A DNA stretch of 64,000 nucleotides from Pyrrhosoma nymphula (lineage: Eukaryota; Arthropoda; Insecta; Odonata; Coenagrionidae): NCBI GenBank assembly GCA_963573305.1, contig OY754335.1:13183501-13247500 (forward strand), read 5' to 3'. Position 1 is the stretch's first letter. Each line of letters starts with the position of its first letter. Shown here one piece after another: positions 1 to 9,184 of the stretch. The notes beneath the pieces are model-generated. The model searched no databases and had not been told where the DNA came from. It was given only the letters and a program-made list of their open reading frames with translations. The position numbers were made by a program, and so were the translations under genes.

Positions 1-559
1 AAGACGACGTTTTTCTTCGAAACCCAGGTTTTGTTGTAACGAAAAGTTTTATTTTTGGGGATTCGCGAAGTTTCTGTCGGTGGTGAAGTCAAAAGTCTCA
101 AGATGGTGGAAGTCACAAACGTCTATTTTTTTTAAAAATTAGGCTAGACGTGAATTGAATGAAAAATAAACTCCAAATGGTGCTTTCTAGTAGAAAGACG
201 GAAACCAGAGTCCATTCATGCACAAAAATGAATACAGGTAGTGGAATGCTTCTGCGAACCTAAGTAAAGTATGGCAAGATGCTGACTTACTCTCAATATT
301 CCCATTTTCCTTGCTCAGTTCATTGCCGCAGCAAAACAAGGCTAAATTAATGTTCACAACAATTTAATCAAAGAAAACATGAATCCACTTGCATGGGACT
401 CTTGGGATTCACTAGCACGAGTGATGTCCAGACGCCCCTGGACACACGTCCTAGTCGAGGCTCGCGAGGCACGAAGTAGATGAAAAACTAATGCCCATCT
501 TTGAGTCGAAATACGCATTGCTTTTCTGAAAAACTTTCACATATCCCGATTCATATCAG
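1..559. other. Non-coding flank, no gene recognised
   Basis: AT-rich sequence with no open frame or repeat I can name. It ends in a splice-acceptor-like stretch (TTCATATCAG) just before the exon candidate at 560, so it may be intron. Confidence 0.4.
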
Positions 560-694
560 GAGATATGCTACTATGCATCGGCATTAGGATTGCTGGCAAT
601 AAAAAAATTGCACCGGGATCGTATTCTGGAATTATTATTTAGCGATCCTGATATTTTATTAGTGAAACTATGCCATGGGATCCCGGGTGAAAAC
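560..694 (+). CDS. Candidate internal coding exon of an unrecognised host gene
   Basis: A 135-nt segment, exactly 45 codons, open only in frame 0; the other two forward frames hit stops. It lies between an acceptor-like TTCATATCAG (ending at 559) and a perfect donor consensus, AAC followed by GTAAGT at 695-700. The translation begins EICYYASALGLLAIKKLHRD and continues with RILELLFSDPDILLVKL, ending HGIPGEN. It is rich in Leu, Ile and Ala with alternating charges, as in an alpha-helical (ARM/HEAT-like) protein, but I do not recognise the family. Both ends are phase 0. No partner exon of matching phase is obvious nearby except the weak candidate at 6083. Seen: frame and splice signals. Inferred: that it is spliced. 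A chance open frame of this length with both signals is possible but less likely. Confidence 0.5.
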
Positions 695-710
695 GTAAGT
701 TTCACCTGCC

Positions 711-930
711 GTTTATCACCATTAGCAGTCATCAATTGAAAGATTGGTTGTCCGCAGCCCTCCTCTCCACTCTCCTCTCTGCTAAAGGTTTTATTCCTTC
801 ATTAATCTTAGTTTTAACGTCCCTCATAATTTCCTTCATGCATTCCGTCCTTGGTTTTCCTCGACGATTCTATCTATTCAATTGCTCTTCTAGTACTGTT
901 TTCGACTCTTACCTTTAACTTCAAAAATTA
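711..930 (-). pseudogene. Non-LTR retrotransposon ORF2 C-terminal fragment
   Basis: Reading the minus strand gives a frame with GKPRTECMKEIMRDVKT followed by LAERRVERRAADNQSF and a stop (TGA complement at 732-734). The G(R/K)PR...YM/CMK-I-RDVK...L--RR-EWRAA--Q pattern is the familiar C-terminus of an insect LINE reverse-transcriptase ORF. Only this last part is present, so the copy is 5'-truncated and inactive. The 3' flank reads into a TGA-rich tail, as in the related copies at 12868-13190 and 60868-61070. The exact clade is not determined. Confidence 0.65.
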
Positions 931-1023
931 AGAGCAATTACATTTTCAAGGTTAACTGTGTGGTATTCCATCGTAACGGAGAAAAAGACAACTTTTACAT
1001 ATACCACTGAATTTATTAAAAAC

Positions 1024-1059
1024 GACCCGGGTTTCGATGTAAGTTCACATCATCATCAG
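1024..1059 (-). ncRNA. Hammerhead-ribozyme-like core, left arm of palindrome A
   Basis: On the minus strand: CTGATGA, one T, GATGT-GAACTT-ACATC as a perfect 5-bp stem II, GAA, then the self-complementary ACCCGGGT and C at 1024. This matches the CUGANGA/GAAA hammerhead core with a very short stem III followed by H17. There is one extra base between A9 and stem II. The stem I partner that should precede CTGATGA is missing because the palindrome centre lies there. Self-cleavage is inferred, not shown. Confidence 0.6.
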
Positions 1060-1061
1060 GC

Positions 1062-1097
1062 CTGATGATGATGTGAACTTAAATCGAAACCCGGGTC
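1062..1097 (+). ncRNA. Hammerhead-ribozyme-like core, right arm of palindrome A
   Basis: CTGATGA at 1062-1068, T1069, stem II GATGT (1070-1074) with AAATC (1081-1085), where 1082 carries the one mismatch, GAA 1086-1088, palindromic ACCCGGGT 1089-1096 as stem III, and C1097 at the expected cleavage position. It mirrors the minus-strand copy. The upstream stem I strand is absent. Confidence 0.6.
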
Positions 1098-1145
1098 GTT
1101 TTTAATAAATTCAGTGGTATATGTAAAAGTTGTCTTTTTCTCCGT

Positions 1146-2227
1146 CAAAAATTAAAATATGATTAAGGTGGTTCCACCGTAAAATGACTTAAATGCAAAT
1201 GTATTCTTTTTTTTGTGTACTTGGACAAAAACTTGTCCTGTATGTGTTGTGAGCAACAAAATGTTATCTATTGAAGTTACATGGTATTCAATGGGAAAAT
1301 TGGAGAAACACGGTGAAAATAGAATTTTTCTATAGAATATAAAAGCTATCTTCACAGAAAACTGTTAATAGGAAGGAATCAATCCCAAGAAATTGATTAA
1401 AAATAAAATATATGCATATTACTAGCTTATTTTGTGTTTTAAAGCCAATTACTGCGTTTTTAAAATTGAAAATGTAGTAATTCCGTAGAAATGGCGCTGC
1501 CTTCGGGTCGTAAGACTGAAAAAAAGTGCTCATTTGGAAAATATTCGAGAAATAATCTGCATATTTTGTGCCTTAATTTTGATTTTCAATTTCCAACGCA
1601 AGTCATCACAGAAAGCAGGGTTTTTAATCTAAATAAAACTAAAAGGTGGTATTCAGCATTTGCTTTGACTCACGCAGTCGCGATGGTACCTCTTAAGTAG
1701 CTCAGCGCAGATACTGCACTGTATGTCGTAGGTTTTTGGCTATTCCTGAAATTCGTTACGCTTGATGGCAAACTTATCAAGCATTTCTTCTCATAAATAC
1801 TATATGCTTCCTGTATGCTACGTAACTTCCAACTTTGATCTTTAGAGTTTTATCAGCAGTTCTTAAAAATTTTCAACCCGCTCAAGTTGCTCATTTTTTT
1901 CCTTTCTTCTATCCGCAAATCTAAAATACGTCGTGCCAACTTTCCGTTATACATCACTCTATCCTGCGCCCACAGTTTACGCTACCTTCAACTTAGCAGA
2001 AGAAACTTTTCTCTCATCTACCCTGACTTCTACTGAGGTGCTGGCTGTATTAATGTGTGAAGTGTGTTATCCTTGAATCCATACTTCTATAAGCAACAGC
2101 TTGATTGAAAATTTTCTTTTAGAGTGTTTTGAAATGCCTTGAAATGTTCTTATTGGTCGCCTACTTCTGGTAATTGATCGAAACAAATATTGCAGCGTAC
2201 AAAGTTATACCTACTCATTCTTGCTTA
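1146..2227. other. Unannotated AT-rich stretch
   Basis: Only short chance open frames are present. Nothing with a recognisable domain, RNA or terminal repeat was found. Confidence 0.4.
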
Positions 2228-2604
2228 ATTGTATGTCAGCGAAACTTGGATAAGCCAGGAGAAGCATGATAGTAGGCTAAATGCTTAGGAATTAGGGTAT
2301 CTGAGAAGTACTTGTGGTAAAAGCAGAAGGGATAGGGTTAGGAATGAGTGGGTGATGAAAGATTGTGGAATGGATGCTCTGGCATTGGACATGTACGAAA
2401 GAAGCGTGTTTTGTTGGTTTGGCCATGTCGAGAGAATTGGTGAAAATCGAGTAAAGAATCAGATTCGTGATAAGGAAGTGAACGATGTGAGAGGTAGGGT
2501 TGGACCGAGAAAGTCTTGGGTTGAAGTAAGAGAAGAAATATTAAGAACAGGAAGGGGTGAAGGGGTTTGAAGATACCTGGAGCAAAAGAGCTATGTAAGG
2601 ATTG
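2228..2604 (+). pseudogene. LINE reverse-transcriptase ORF2 C-terminal fragment
   Basis: From 2235 one frame reads VSETWISQEKHDSRLNA, an in-frame stop, YLRSTCGKSRRDRVRNEWV, then YERSVFCWFGHVERIGENRV and finally VRGRVGPRKSWVEVREE, ending at a stop at 2568-2570. This matches the known layout downstream of the reverse-transcriptase catalytic domain in insect LINEs: YGSETW-, RLNA-E-R-LRS-CG-TRRDRVRNEWV, W-GHV-RM, then a GR-R-GRP-K-W region. The catalytic domain is lacking and one stop interrupts the frame, so it is dead. The 3' UTR runs into the palindrome at 2605-2878. A second copy of that 3' UTR lies at 49225-49420. Confidence 0.75.
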
Positions 2605-2878
2605 GATAGGCATGGAGGAAATTATTAAAGCCGAATCAGCTTTACGGGCCCGAGGATTAAACTTTTTTGACCTTGCCTACCCCGAAAGGGAACGGCTTGA
2701 TGGATATGTATGATTGTATAATGTATGTATACATTCATACGTACCCATATGATACGTACATATATACATTCATAGATAACCATCAGGCCGTTCCCTTTAG
2801 GGGTAGGCACGGTCAAAAAAGTTTAATTCTCGGGGCCGTAAAGCTGATTCGGCTTTAATAATATCCTCCATACCTATG
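2605..2878. repeat. Palindrome formed from a LINE 3' end
   Basis: The left arm (2605-2705) reads ATAGGCATGGAGGA, then AAAGCCGAATCAGC, TTTTTTGACC, TACCCCGAAAGGGAACGG and TTGATGG. The right arm (2778-2878) is its reverse complement with scattered differences, ending TCCTCCATACCTAT. Between them an AT-rich TATG/CATA-rich stretch remains partly complementary down to about 2748, so there is almost no true spacer. The left arm is continuous with the LINE fragment upstream, so the palindrome is an inverted duplication of the LINE's own 3' UTR. Confidence 0.85.
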
Positions 2879-5800
2879 GATGGATGGAACAGTTCAAACT
2901 TGAGGTCTTTAGGTTATGAGTAATTAAGATTTATCCTCATAACCTACTGTGACTACGCCTCTATTAGATGCATTTACTGTGGGTAAGCTCTGATAACAAT
3001 CTTCTCTTTCTGCTGCAATCTATAACACTTCAACATTGCGGCGTGAGTCATAAAGTAAATATGGCACGAGCCGAGGGAAGTCAAAACTGCATAGCCAGTC
3101 ATGGGATTAACTTGAGCTCTATTGTCATCTTCACTGCGCACGAACGGCTCGGTCTTCTACAAAAACGAGAGAAATCTATGTGTGAAAAACCAGCTGGCAA
3201 CGGTAAACGTGCAATCGATCAGTTTTATCTTCTTGCTTGTAATTAAATGAGTCTCGATTGGCAGAAACAAAGCAGGACTTCTCTCTATTCTATCCAAAGT
3301 TATCCCGGAGATGGAAACTCCAATCCTATGAGCGCGAGAATCAAGAGTGCGGCAGGTCGAATGAATCTCACTGAAAGCTACGCAATGGTAATTTACCGTC
3401 AACTCCAGCCAAACGGAGGGGGGAAAATGAACGCTTGTATCCTATAGAAGACGCGATGGCCGTGTTAAAGGAAAGGATGTAAGAAGGAGGAAAGAGATAA
3501 GTGGGGCGAGCGGGAAGGAAGAGTCCTCAAGATTGGAGATGTCAAGGAGGTGCCGGGAAGGATGCGTTAAGAGGGAAGCTGACGAGCCCAGGAGGATGGG
3601 GATTACCAAGAGAAAGAGATGTGGGAAAACAGGAGGGACCCAGATAAGACGAGCCATCTCTTTCCCATCCCCCGGGCCACTCTGGAGGGAGAGCCAGATC
3701 CCCACTGGCCATCTCCTCCTCTACTGCCTCTTATAGCTTCGCATGGGATTTTCTGTGACGGTCCCTCCCTCTTTCTTGTCTTTCTGTCTTCCTCTACCAC
3801 CCCCCCTCCCTTTAGGATGACTCGTGTGTTTTCGTAATGAGAGGAAGGCAAGCAGGAGTTGGGGCGGAGGCGATGGTTTGGAGAGGAAAGGATGTTGTGG
3901 TAAAAGGTGACTGCTTGTGTTACTGAATAATGTGACGGCATAGCCTGAGGTGTCTGAGCTGCTTGATATTTTATGTAATTACTTGGAGAGAGTACCCAAT
4001 AATATTCGACGGGAAGAAGATAAAAATTGATTTTTTTGCATAGAATCACAAACATTCTGAAAGTTCTTTGTTCAAAATTCGTACTGTAGTGATTTAGCTA
4101 CTCGGAAGAAGGATTGTAATAGATTGGCTACTTTAAATCATACCACACGTGAAACAATCTCGACATCAACTTCACGGTTCCCCAAGTTGCACTTCACACT
4201 TTCATTAGTCTAGTTAAATCGATTCGATATTTACCCAGGTTTATATCCTGGTGTATGTTTACAATAAGTCTACTCGTAACTTTGGCGCAAATCCAAACAT
4301 TTTCCCATCAGCATAAGATATCGTGATGGAAGACACCTCATGGCCGAATTGATATATTGCCACATATCTATATGAAAAGATCCAGATAAAAAAGCCAAAC
4401 ATCACGCACTTCAACATCTTTTCGCGACATTGCTGCGTGCACCCACCATATTCCTAGAAAGTTGCTTCGGAATTAAGGTTAAAATCTTTACCGCTCGCTC
4501 CTAGAGTCTTACTTAAGTATGAAGTTGTGTACAAGAAAGACAATGGCAATTTGCACTGGAGATAAGCGTGGAGAAAACACCTGTGAGTTAAAAACAACAG
4601 CCAATGCTGATTTTAAGAAATTACAATTAAATGTGATGATCCGAAATGTTGTTTTAGACAAGACGAATCATTTTGTCATTTCATCTAAAAATCCCTTGTG
4701 ACTCAAATATCTCAATAAGTACGCCAGAGTTTGAGCTCATTTTCTCTTGCGTGCGTTCTTATGGACACAGATAATAAGCTGTTAGTGTTACAAATAGTGC
4801 CTATCATCAATCCTGCCTTCCTGAGTATTGGTGCACTAAAATGGGAATGTGCTATTGCAAAGAATTACTTTTAAATACGGGAGATAATGCTTACATTTTT
4901 CTGAAAAGTAATGAATATGTGGACACTGAAAATGCGCAACCTTTCCGTTATCCTTATTTGCTTTGGGATTGACCGAGAACGAACTTGCTAAGAACATGGG
5001 GTACAGTGCAAATAGTAGTCATTTCCAGACATTTTTGCTCTTTTGCTCTCTGAATGTACTCAGTGAAGATGGAGGGTGAGGGTAAAGGATGCGAGGAGGG
5101 GGTTTTGGACGCGTATGGCATGAGGAGGAATTTAAGGAGGGAAGGAGGGGAGTCGGGATGAAGGATGACAAGGTGTGACATGAGTCCTGCCCTGCTCCTT
5201 GAGACTCTTGAGGCTCCAGGTGTAGCATGGGAGGGACGAATGTTGTCTGGAAAAGCGTTAGAATCGGGGGAAGGGAGAATGAGTAAACCGTGATTGAGCA
5301 GAAGTCACAAGGGCGGGTGAATCTCGGGTCGTTGTTTACTCTCGAGCTGGGTTGAGGTTGGCTTGTGCGATGTTGCGATGCATCGATGTGCGACATTCAC
5401 GATACATCACATTGCGATAATAAAGGTGGCTTTACACATAGAAGTATAGTCATCTACGGAAGTAGCGAGTGTATAAGGAGGAAGTAGGTAGCGAGTGCGA
5501 GTTTTATGTTGGTCTCGATTTTTGTCGCCTCTTACAGGGCATCGTTTGGCTTATAATTACTCGCGTAGTGCTGTGATGAAGAAGTACCGTGCAAGCTACC
5601 ACTAGGGTGTGTGGCACGGGGTGGTTTCACAACAGGCATGCAGAACTCTTCCCAGTTCAAATCAAAACCTCGAACGTTACCCCGGCTGCTAGGGGCAGAC
5701 TAAAAAGCAGTAAGAAAAACAATGCGCAGTCAAACCAGAAACTAAGAGAGTGTTACCGGTTTTCCCCAAGGAAATGAATAATGGATATAAATAATGGATA

Positions 5801-6082
5801 TGGTAATTTTGAAAATCGCCTAATTTCGTCAATAATTACGTCTGTGCGTCGCACTATTCGATTCGCAAAGGCTTTCGGGGATTTTATAAATTTGTATAAA
5901 TTACGTTAAATGTATATCTGCAGCTGTAATGCGTATCAGGTATCAGACTGGTTATAGTTGTTATTATTATTAAGCACTAGAGTAGTCGTAATTTTTACCT
6001 TTGTGTTCTCTTTTTAACATTTTAAATATTTCCTCCTCCAACAAATCAATTTGTTGTTGAGATTTTTAATCCCTGCTTGCAG
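2879..6082. other. Long stretch without recognised genes
   Basis: It contains purine-rich patches (about 3470-3620 and 5060-5280) and overlapping chance open frames on both strands around 3440-4055. GGTGGCTTTACACA at about 5424 resembles one end of the MITE at 22888-23110, but I found no partner end. No domain is recognised. Confidence 0.35.
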
Positions 6083-6259
6083 TCACGTGACCAGGATTTC
6101 ACAGGATGTGATGAAATTTTATGGCAGAATCGAATTTTACCTACAGACGAAATAGAAGCCAGCATATTTTCCGTGCAATTGCGAACCGCAGTCAATCACT
6201 ACCGCAATCAACCCCTATTGACTACAACGGAGTTCACTGTTGTACCAAATAATGCCTGA
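6083..6259 (+). CDS. Weak candidate terminal exon
   Basis: Following a good acceptor-like tract (TTTTTAATCCCTGCTTGCAG ending at 6082), a phase-0 frame of 58 codons runs to a TGA at 6257-6259. The peptide includes CDEILWQNRILPTDEIEAS and ends TTTEFTVVPNNA. Phase 0 would fit the end of the 560-694 exon. I recognise no domain, no strong internal donor is present and no convincing poly(A) signal follows. A chance frame or part of an unknown transposon is as likely. Confidence 0.22.
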   Translation, partial: SRDQDFTGCDEILWQNRILPTDEIEASIFSVQLRTAVNHYRNQPLLTTTEFTVVPNNA

Positions 6260-7849
6260 CACACCACCACGTGTTTAGCGTCCGTTAGATTATTTCAGTG
6301 CTGGATTGGACTTAAATTTTATTTTAACAGATTTATTTTCATTATAAATATGAAAACATGGATACCTACAGTAATTTTTGAGAACTTTTTTTTTTAATTT
6401 TAGACAACGCTGAAATTGCATTTATACTGAATATGATGTTTTTGGCTTATTTTCGTACACCTTTTCTTCTTTACTACCCACATATTTATTTTTCGAGTCT
6501 TCAAACACTGCTTCAGCAGAATCCATTTTCCACATAACGTCCGTGGCAACATGGTGTGGTCTATACGTACGCTAATGTCAGTGGACGTTGCTCAACGCAC
6601 GTTAGCAACCCTAGTGTGTCCCCGGCCTAGTAGGCAGAATTTGGAGAGGGATGAATGTAGTGGGGGTGGAGTAGGAAAGGATTCTCCTCCGTCATCTTGA
6701 AAAAAAAAACAATGTAGAAGCCAGAGAAACAGCAAGTAATGTAATTCCAGGTAGGAGGGAAGAGAGAGCTTTTTTTTTCTTGTAGACCTCGGTCAACACC
6801 TATTCCGATGGATTTCTACTCGTCAACCTCTCACCTCCGATCCGTCTTTTCTCTCGATTTCAAGAGGTAGAGAATATATTTTCTCACGTGGTTATACATC
6901 TGTTGTGCGAAATATGTTCCCTAAAAGGTCAAGCAAACAGAGGCGGATGTCTTGATCATTTATATGGATATTCCGTCACAAGTTTTAATGTTGCTTTAGG
7001 AGCCGGAGAGAGTAATTTCACGTACTTCACTCGGAGAGTTGGTATTTCGAAATGAAAATCTATTTTAAATGTTGTCTTTTGTCGACTTAGTGCGTCCTAA
7101 GGCATCACCATGGGTCCAAGCATAGAGAAAAGAATAAAACCGAGTAAAATTGGGCAACGCGAAAATCCTTAGTTCCGCCACCGATACATAGGAGTGTAGC
7201 TGTCGATTCCGCCACCGAGGTTGCTTGCTATTGCCGTTCGGTGGCAGAGCAGTCGTATTCAGTGGCAACACTCAATAGTAACGATATAGAGCTACATACA
7301 CTGCATTCCTCCTCCTTCACTTTCGCGAGGGAATCTTTAGCTTCTTCATGTTGTTTTTGAGGCCTTGCTATCAGTCGGTAGCTGCGAGTACCCGGGTATG
7401 CGTTGCTTGGCTTCTAACTCAACCAAGGAAAGTGGAATCTCACTTCGCTGTCGCATAACCTTTGGAATCAACGAGCTAAGAAGCTGAATAATCAGGCGAG
7501 TGAACGTTCCCATGTTCGAATGGATCGGTAGCGTCTCGAGACGTTGGATGACTTTTCTAGGGCATTTTTACGGGTTTTTTTATCTTGTATGTTTTAAGGA
7601 TAAGGGTAAAAGAGTGCCTGAGGGTAATCAGAGGAGATCATTTAAAAAATACCCTGAATGGCTCTGACCTTGCCGGCTGCGAGGTGATATGGAAGACCGA
7701 GGACTTTTTCCGCTGGCCGCATCAATGCCATCTGGCGCGTAAGATAAATGTGAAAATCTGCTTCCCAATTGCATATTCCAGTGAACACTCAATAGTATTC
7801 CATACTCGACGATCCTAGTTAAATCTGGTGTTTTTCTTGCCTGCGAGTT
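6260..7849. other. Unannotated stretch
   Basis: No coding or terminal-repeat signal is convincing. A short imperfect hairpin using CCGCCACCGA and TCGGTGGCA lies near 7212-7245. Confidence 0.35.
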
Positions 7850-7971
7850 GCAGAAACCGTTCTCGGGTATTCAATAAGATTAAAGGCTACTTTGTGTTAT
7901 TCATTATTTCAAACATTGTTCAAACACAATGCAATCTTTTACCCGGTGGAAAACCCGAGAAGACTTTCTGC
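7850..7971. repeat. Diverged foldback related to palindrome C
   Basis: The outer arms pair imperfectly: GCAGAAACCGTTCTCGGGT at the left and ACCCGAGAAGACTTTCTGC at the right. The right half contains ACCCGGTGGAAAACCCGAGA, close to ACCCGGTGGGAAACCCGAGA in palindrome C (14939-15112). The middle holds unrelated AT-rich sequence and no hammerhead core. It is probably an old, eroded or recombined member of the same family. Confidence 0.6.
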
Positions 7972-8555
7972 ATTGTGGTTCTTGTTTGAATTTTTTTTCT
8001 TTTGCATTTATGTTCACGAATTCAAACGATGGAGTTTATTGTATGTAGCTCTTTTATTGATCTGGTAACGTTACTAAACGTTCTTGAATTTTTGTCCTGA
8101 TTGTTTAAGAATTTATTTGTGGTCACAGAAAGCAGTGAAAAAGAGTTAAATAATTGGGCCAGGGTTTTCTCTCCAACTCTTCGGCGTAATATTTCTTCTC
8201 ATGCCACTTTCCTGAACTAGCTTGACATTTTGGCGAAGGAGTAATTAGCCACATGGCACTTACACCTGTGCACAAATTCTATCGTTTGAATGCTTTTGAC
8301 TTGATTAAATGATCTATGCTTTCATTGACACATTTCTTGTCGGGCAGTGGTTCGCAGAGGTGATCGTAAGCATTGTATGATAGTCATATAAAACGATGTT
8401 AGCTAATATCTTTGGAGTAAATTGGCCGAAGACTGAGGCTATTTCTTAGTCAAATTCAAAGAATATCTCCTTTTTGAATTATATTTCAATTAAATATGGA
8501 AAAGAAATTCATAATGCTGTGGTTATACCGACGTAGGCTTCCGCGGGGCTTGGAT

Positions 8556-8647
8556 GGAAGATATTTCCGATTACCGGGGTTGACCTGAAGAAGCCTGCAG
8601 GATAGCAAGGCGAAATATCGTCAACCCCGGAAACCGGGATATCTTCC
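8556..8647. repeat. Foldback B: hairpin enclosing one hammerhead-like fold
   Basis: The arms 8556-8584 and 8620-8647 pair imperfectly at the outside (GGAAGATATTTCCGATTACC against the complement of GGAAACCGGGATATCTTCC). They pair perfectly at the inside, CCGGGGTTGAC with GTCAACCCCGG. The 35-nt loop is a single hammerhead-like core. Unlike foldbacks A and C-E, there is one core, not two. Confidence 0.85.
8574..8630 (+). ncRNA. Complete hammerhead-ribozyme-like fold
   Basis: All three helices are visible. Stem I is CCGGGGTTGAC (8574-8584) with GTCAACCCCGG (8620-8630), 11 perfect pairs. Next come CTGAAGA (8585-8591), an extra A8592, and stem II GCCTGC (8593-8598) with GCAAGGC (8605-8611). GAA is at 8612-8614, stem III is the self-complementary ATAT (8615-8618), and C8619 sits at the cleavage position directly before stem I. 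The arrangement follows the hammerhead secondary structure. The two deviations are the extra base after A9 and the 2-bp stem III. Small hammerheads of this kind are known from Penelope-like retroelements and act as dimers; activity here is inferred. Confidence 0.7.
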
Positions 8648-8917
8648 GTTAATGTTATATTTTGAGAAATCAGTTAAGAATTTCTTGGAGGATTTTTTTG
8701 TAGCGCGGCACTCTGTTATTCAGAGTGGGTACGTTCATTTTTGCCGAATAAATGTAAATTGATCATAATTTTTGTATCAGAACTCTTAATTATTTGGTAA
8801 ATATGCACTTAAATGCCTTATGACGTAATTAATGTTTGTAATAGATTGAATGTTTGTGTAACAATGATCTGAATGTGAAATTTAATAATATCAGATGCAA
8901 TTAATTTTTAATTTCAG

Positions 8918-8995
8918 GCTTTACATTTGGGCAGAATATAATTTTTCAAGTCCAGGATCCTTGGACTGTTCTGTAGAGGCAATGAAGAAGATTTG
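8918..8995 (+). CDS. Candidate coding exon, unrecognised host gene
   Basis: A strong acceptor (TTAATTTTTAATTTCAG ending at 8917) and a strong donor (ATTTG|GTGAGT, 8996-9001) bound a 78-nt segment. It is open in only one frame: one base, 25 codons, then two bases. The peptide is LYIWAEYNFSSPGSLDCSVE followed by AMKKI. The leftover TG joins the G at 9043 to give a Trp codon, so splicing continues into the frame at 9044, while the unspliced frame hits a stop at once. The implied 47-nt intron is very short. The incoming phase does not match the exit of 560-694, so at least one more exon or a different gene is required. No family recognised. Confidence 0.42.
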
Positions 8996-9042
8996 GTGAG
9001 TTTTAATTATTTTATTTTCACTGGCTTTACATCATCTTTCAG

Positions 9043-9184
9043 GAGTTATCTCTTTGCAAATAAGGATTTAGAATCGTTTCAGGATTATTTTTATGAAAAA
9101 CCTCTTAATAATGCCCAATTTGACCAATGGATACATCTGGTTTATTGTGAATGTATTGTACCTCAAAGGTCCCCAGAGCATTAA
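9043..9184 (+). CDS. Candidate coding exon following 8918-8995
   Basis: It starts after CATCATCTTTCAG (ending at 9042) and reads SYLFANKDLESFQDYFYEKP, then LNNAQFDQWIHLVYCE, ending at a TAA at 9182-9184 unless an internal donor is used (for example after 9147, weak). Phase matches the preceding exon candidate. The aromatic, acidic composition looks protein-like, but I do not recognise it. If the stop is real this would be a terminal exon; no canonical AATAAA follows closely. Confidence 0.38.

Larger units (their letters stand above)
976..1145. repeat. Perfect snap-back palindrome A with two hammerhead-like cores
   Basis: Two 85-nt arms with no spacer, centred between 1060 and 1061 (CAGG|CCTG). 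Pairing each base x with 2121-x, I find a single mismatch (1039 against 1082). Such perfection implies either recent formation or active homogenisation. Each arm reads, from the centre outwards, CTGATGA, stem II, GAAAC, CCGGGTC, then about 48 nt of AT-rich tail ending in ACGGA/TCCGT. No flanking target duplication was seen. Confidence 0.95.

Noticed and set aside
2625..2858. Two similar open frames on opposite strands containing PTPKGNGLM
   Set aside because: They are the two arms of the LINE-derived palindrome read in opposite directions.
3603..4055. 150-codon open frame on the minus strand
   Set aside because: It overlaps several frames on the other strand in a biased-composition region, and it has no domain, no splice context and low-complexity segments.
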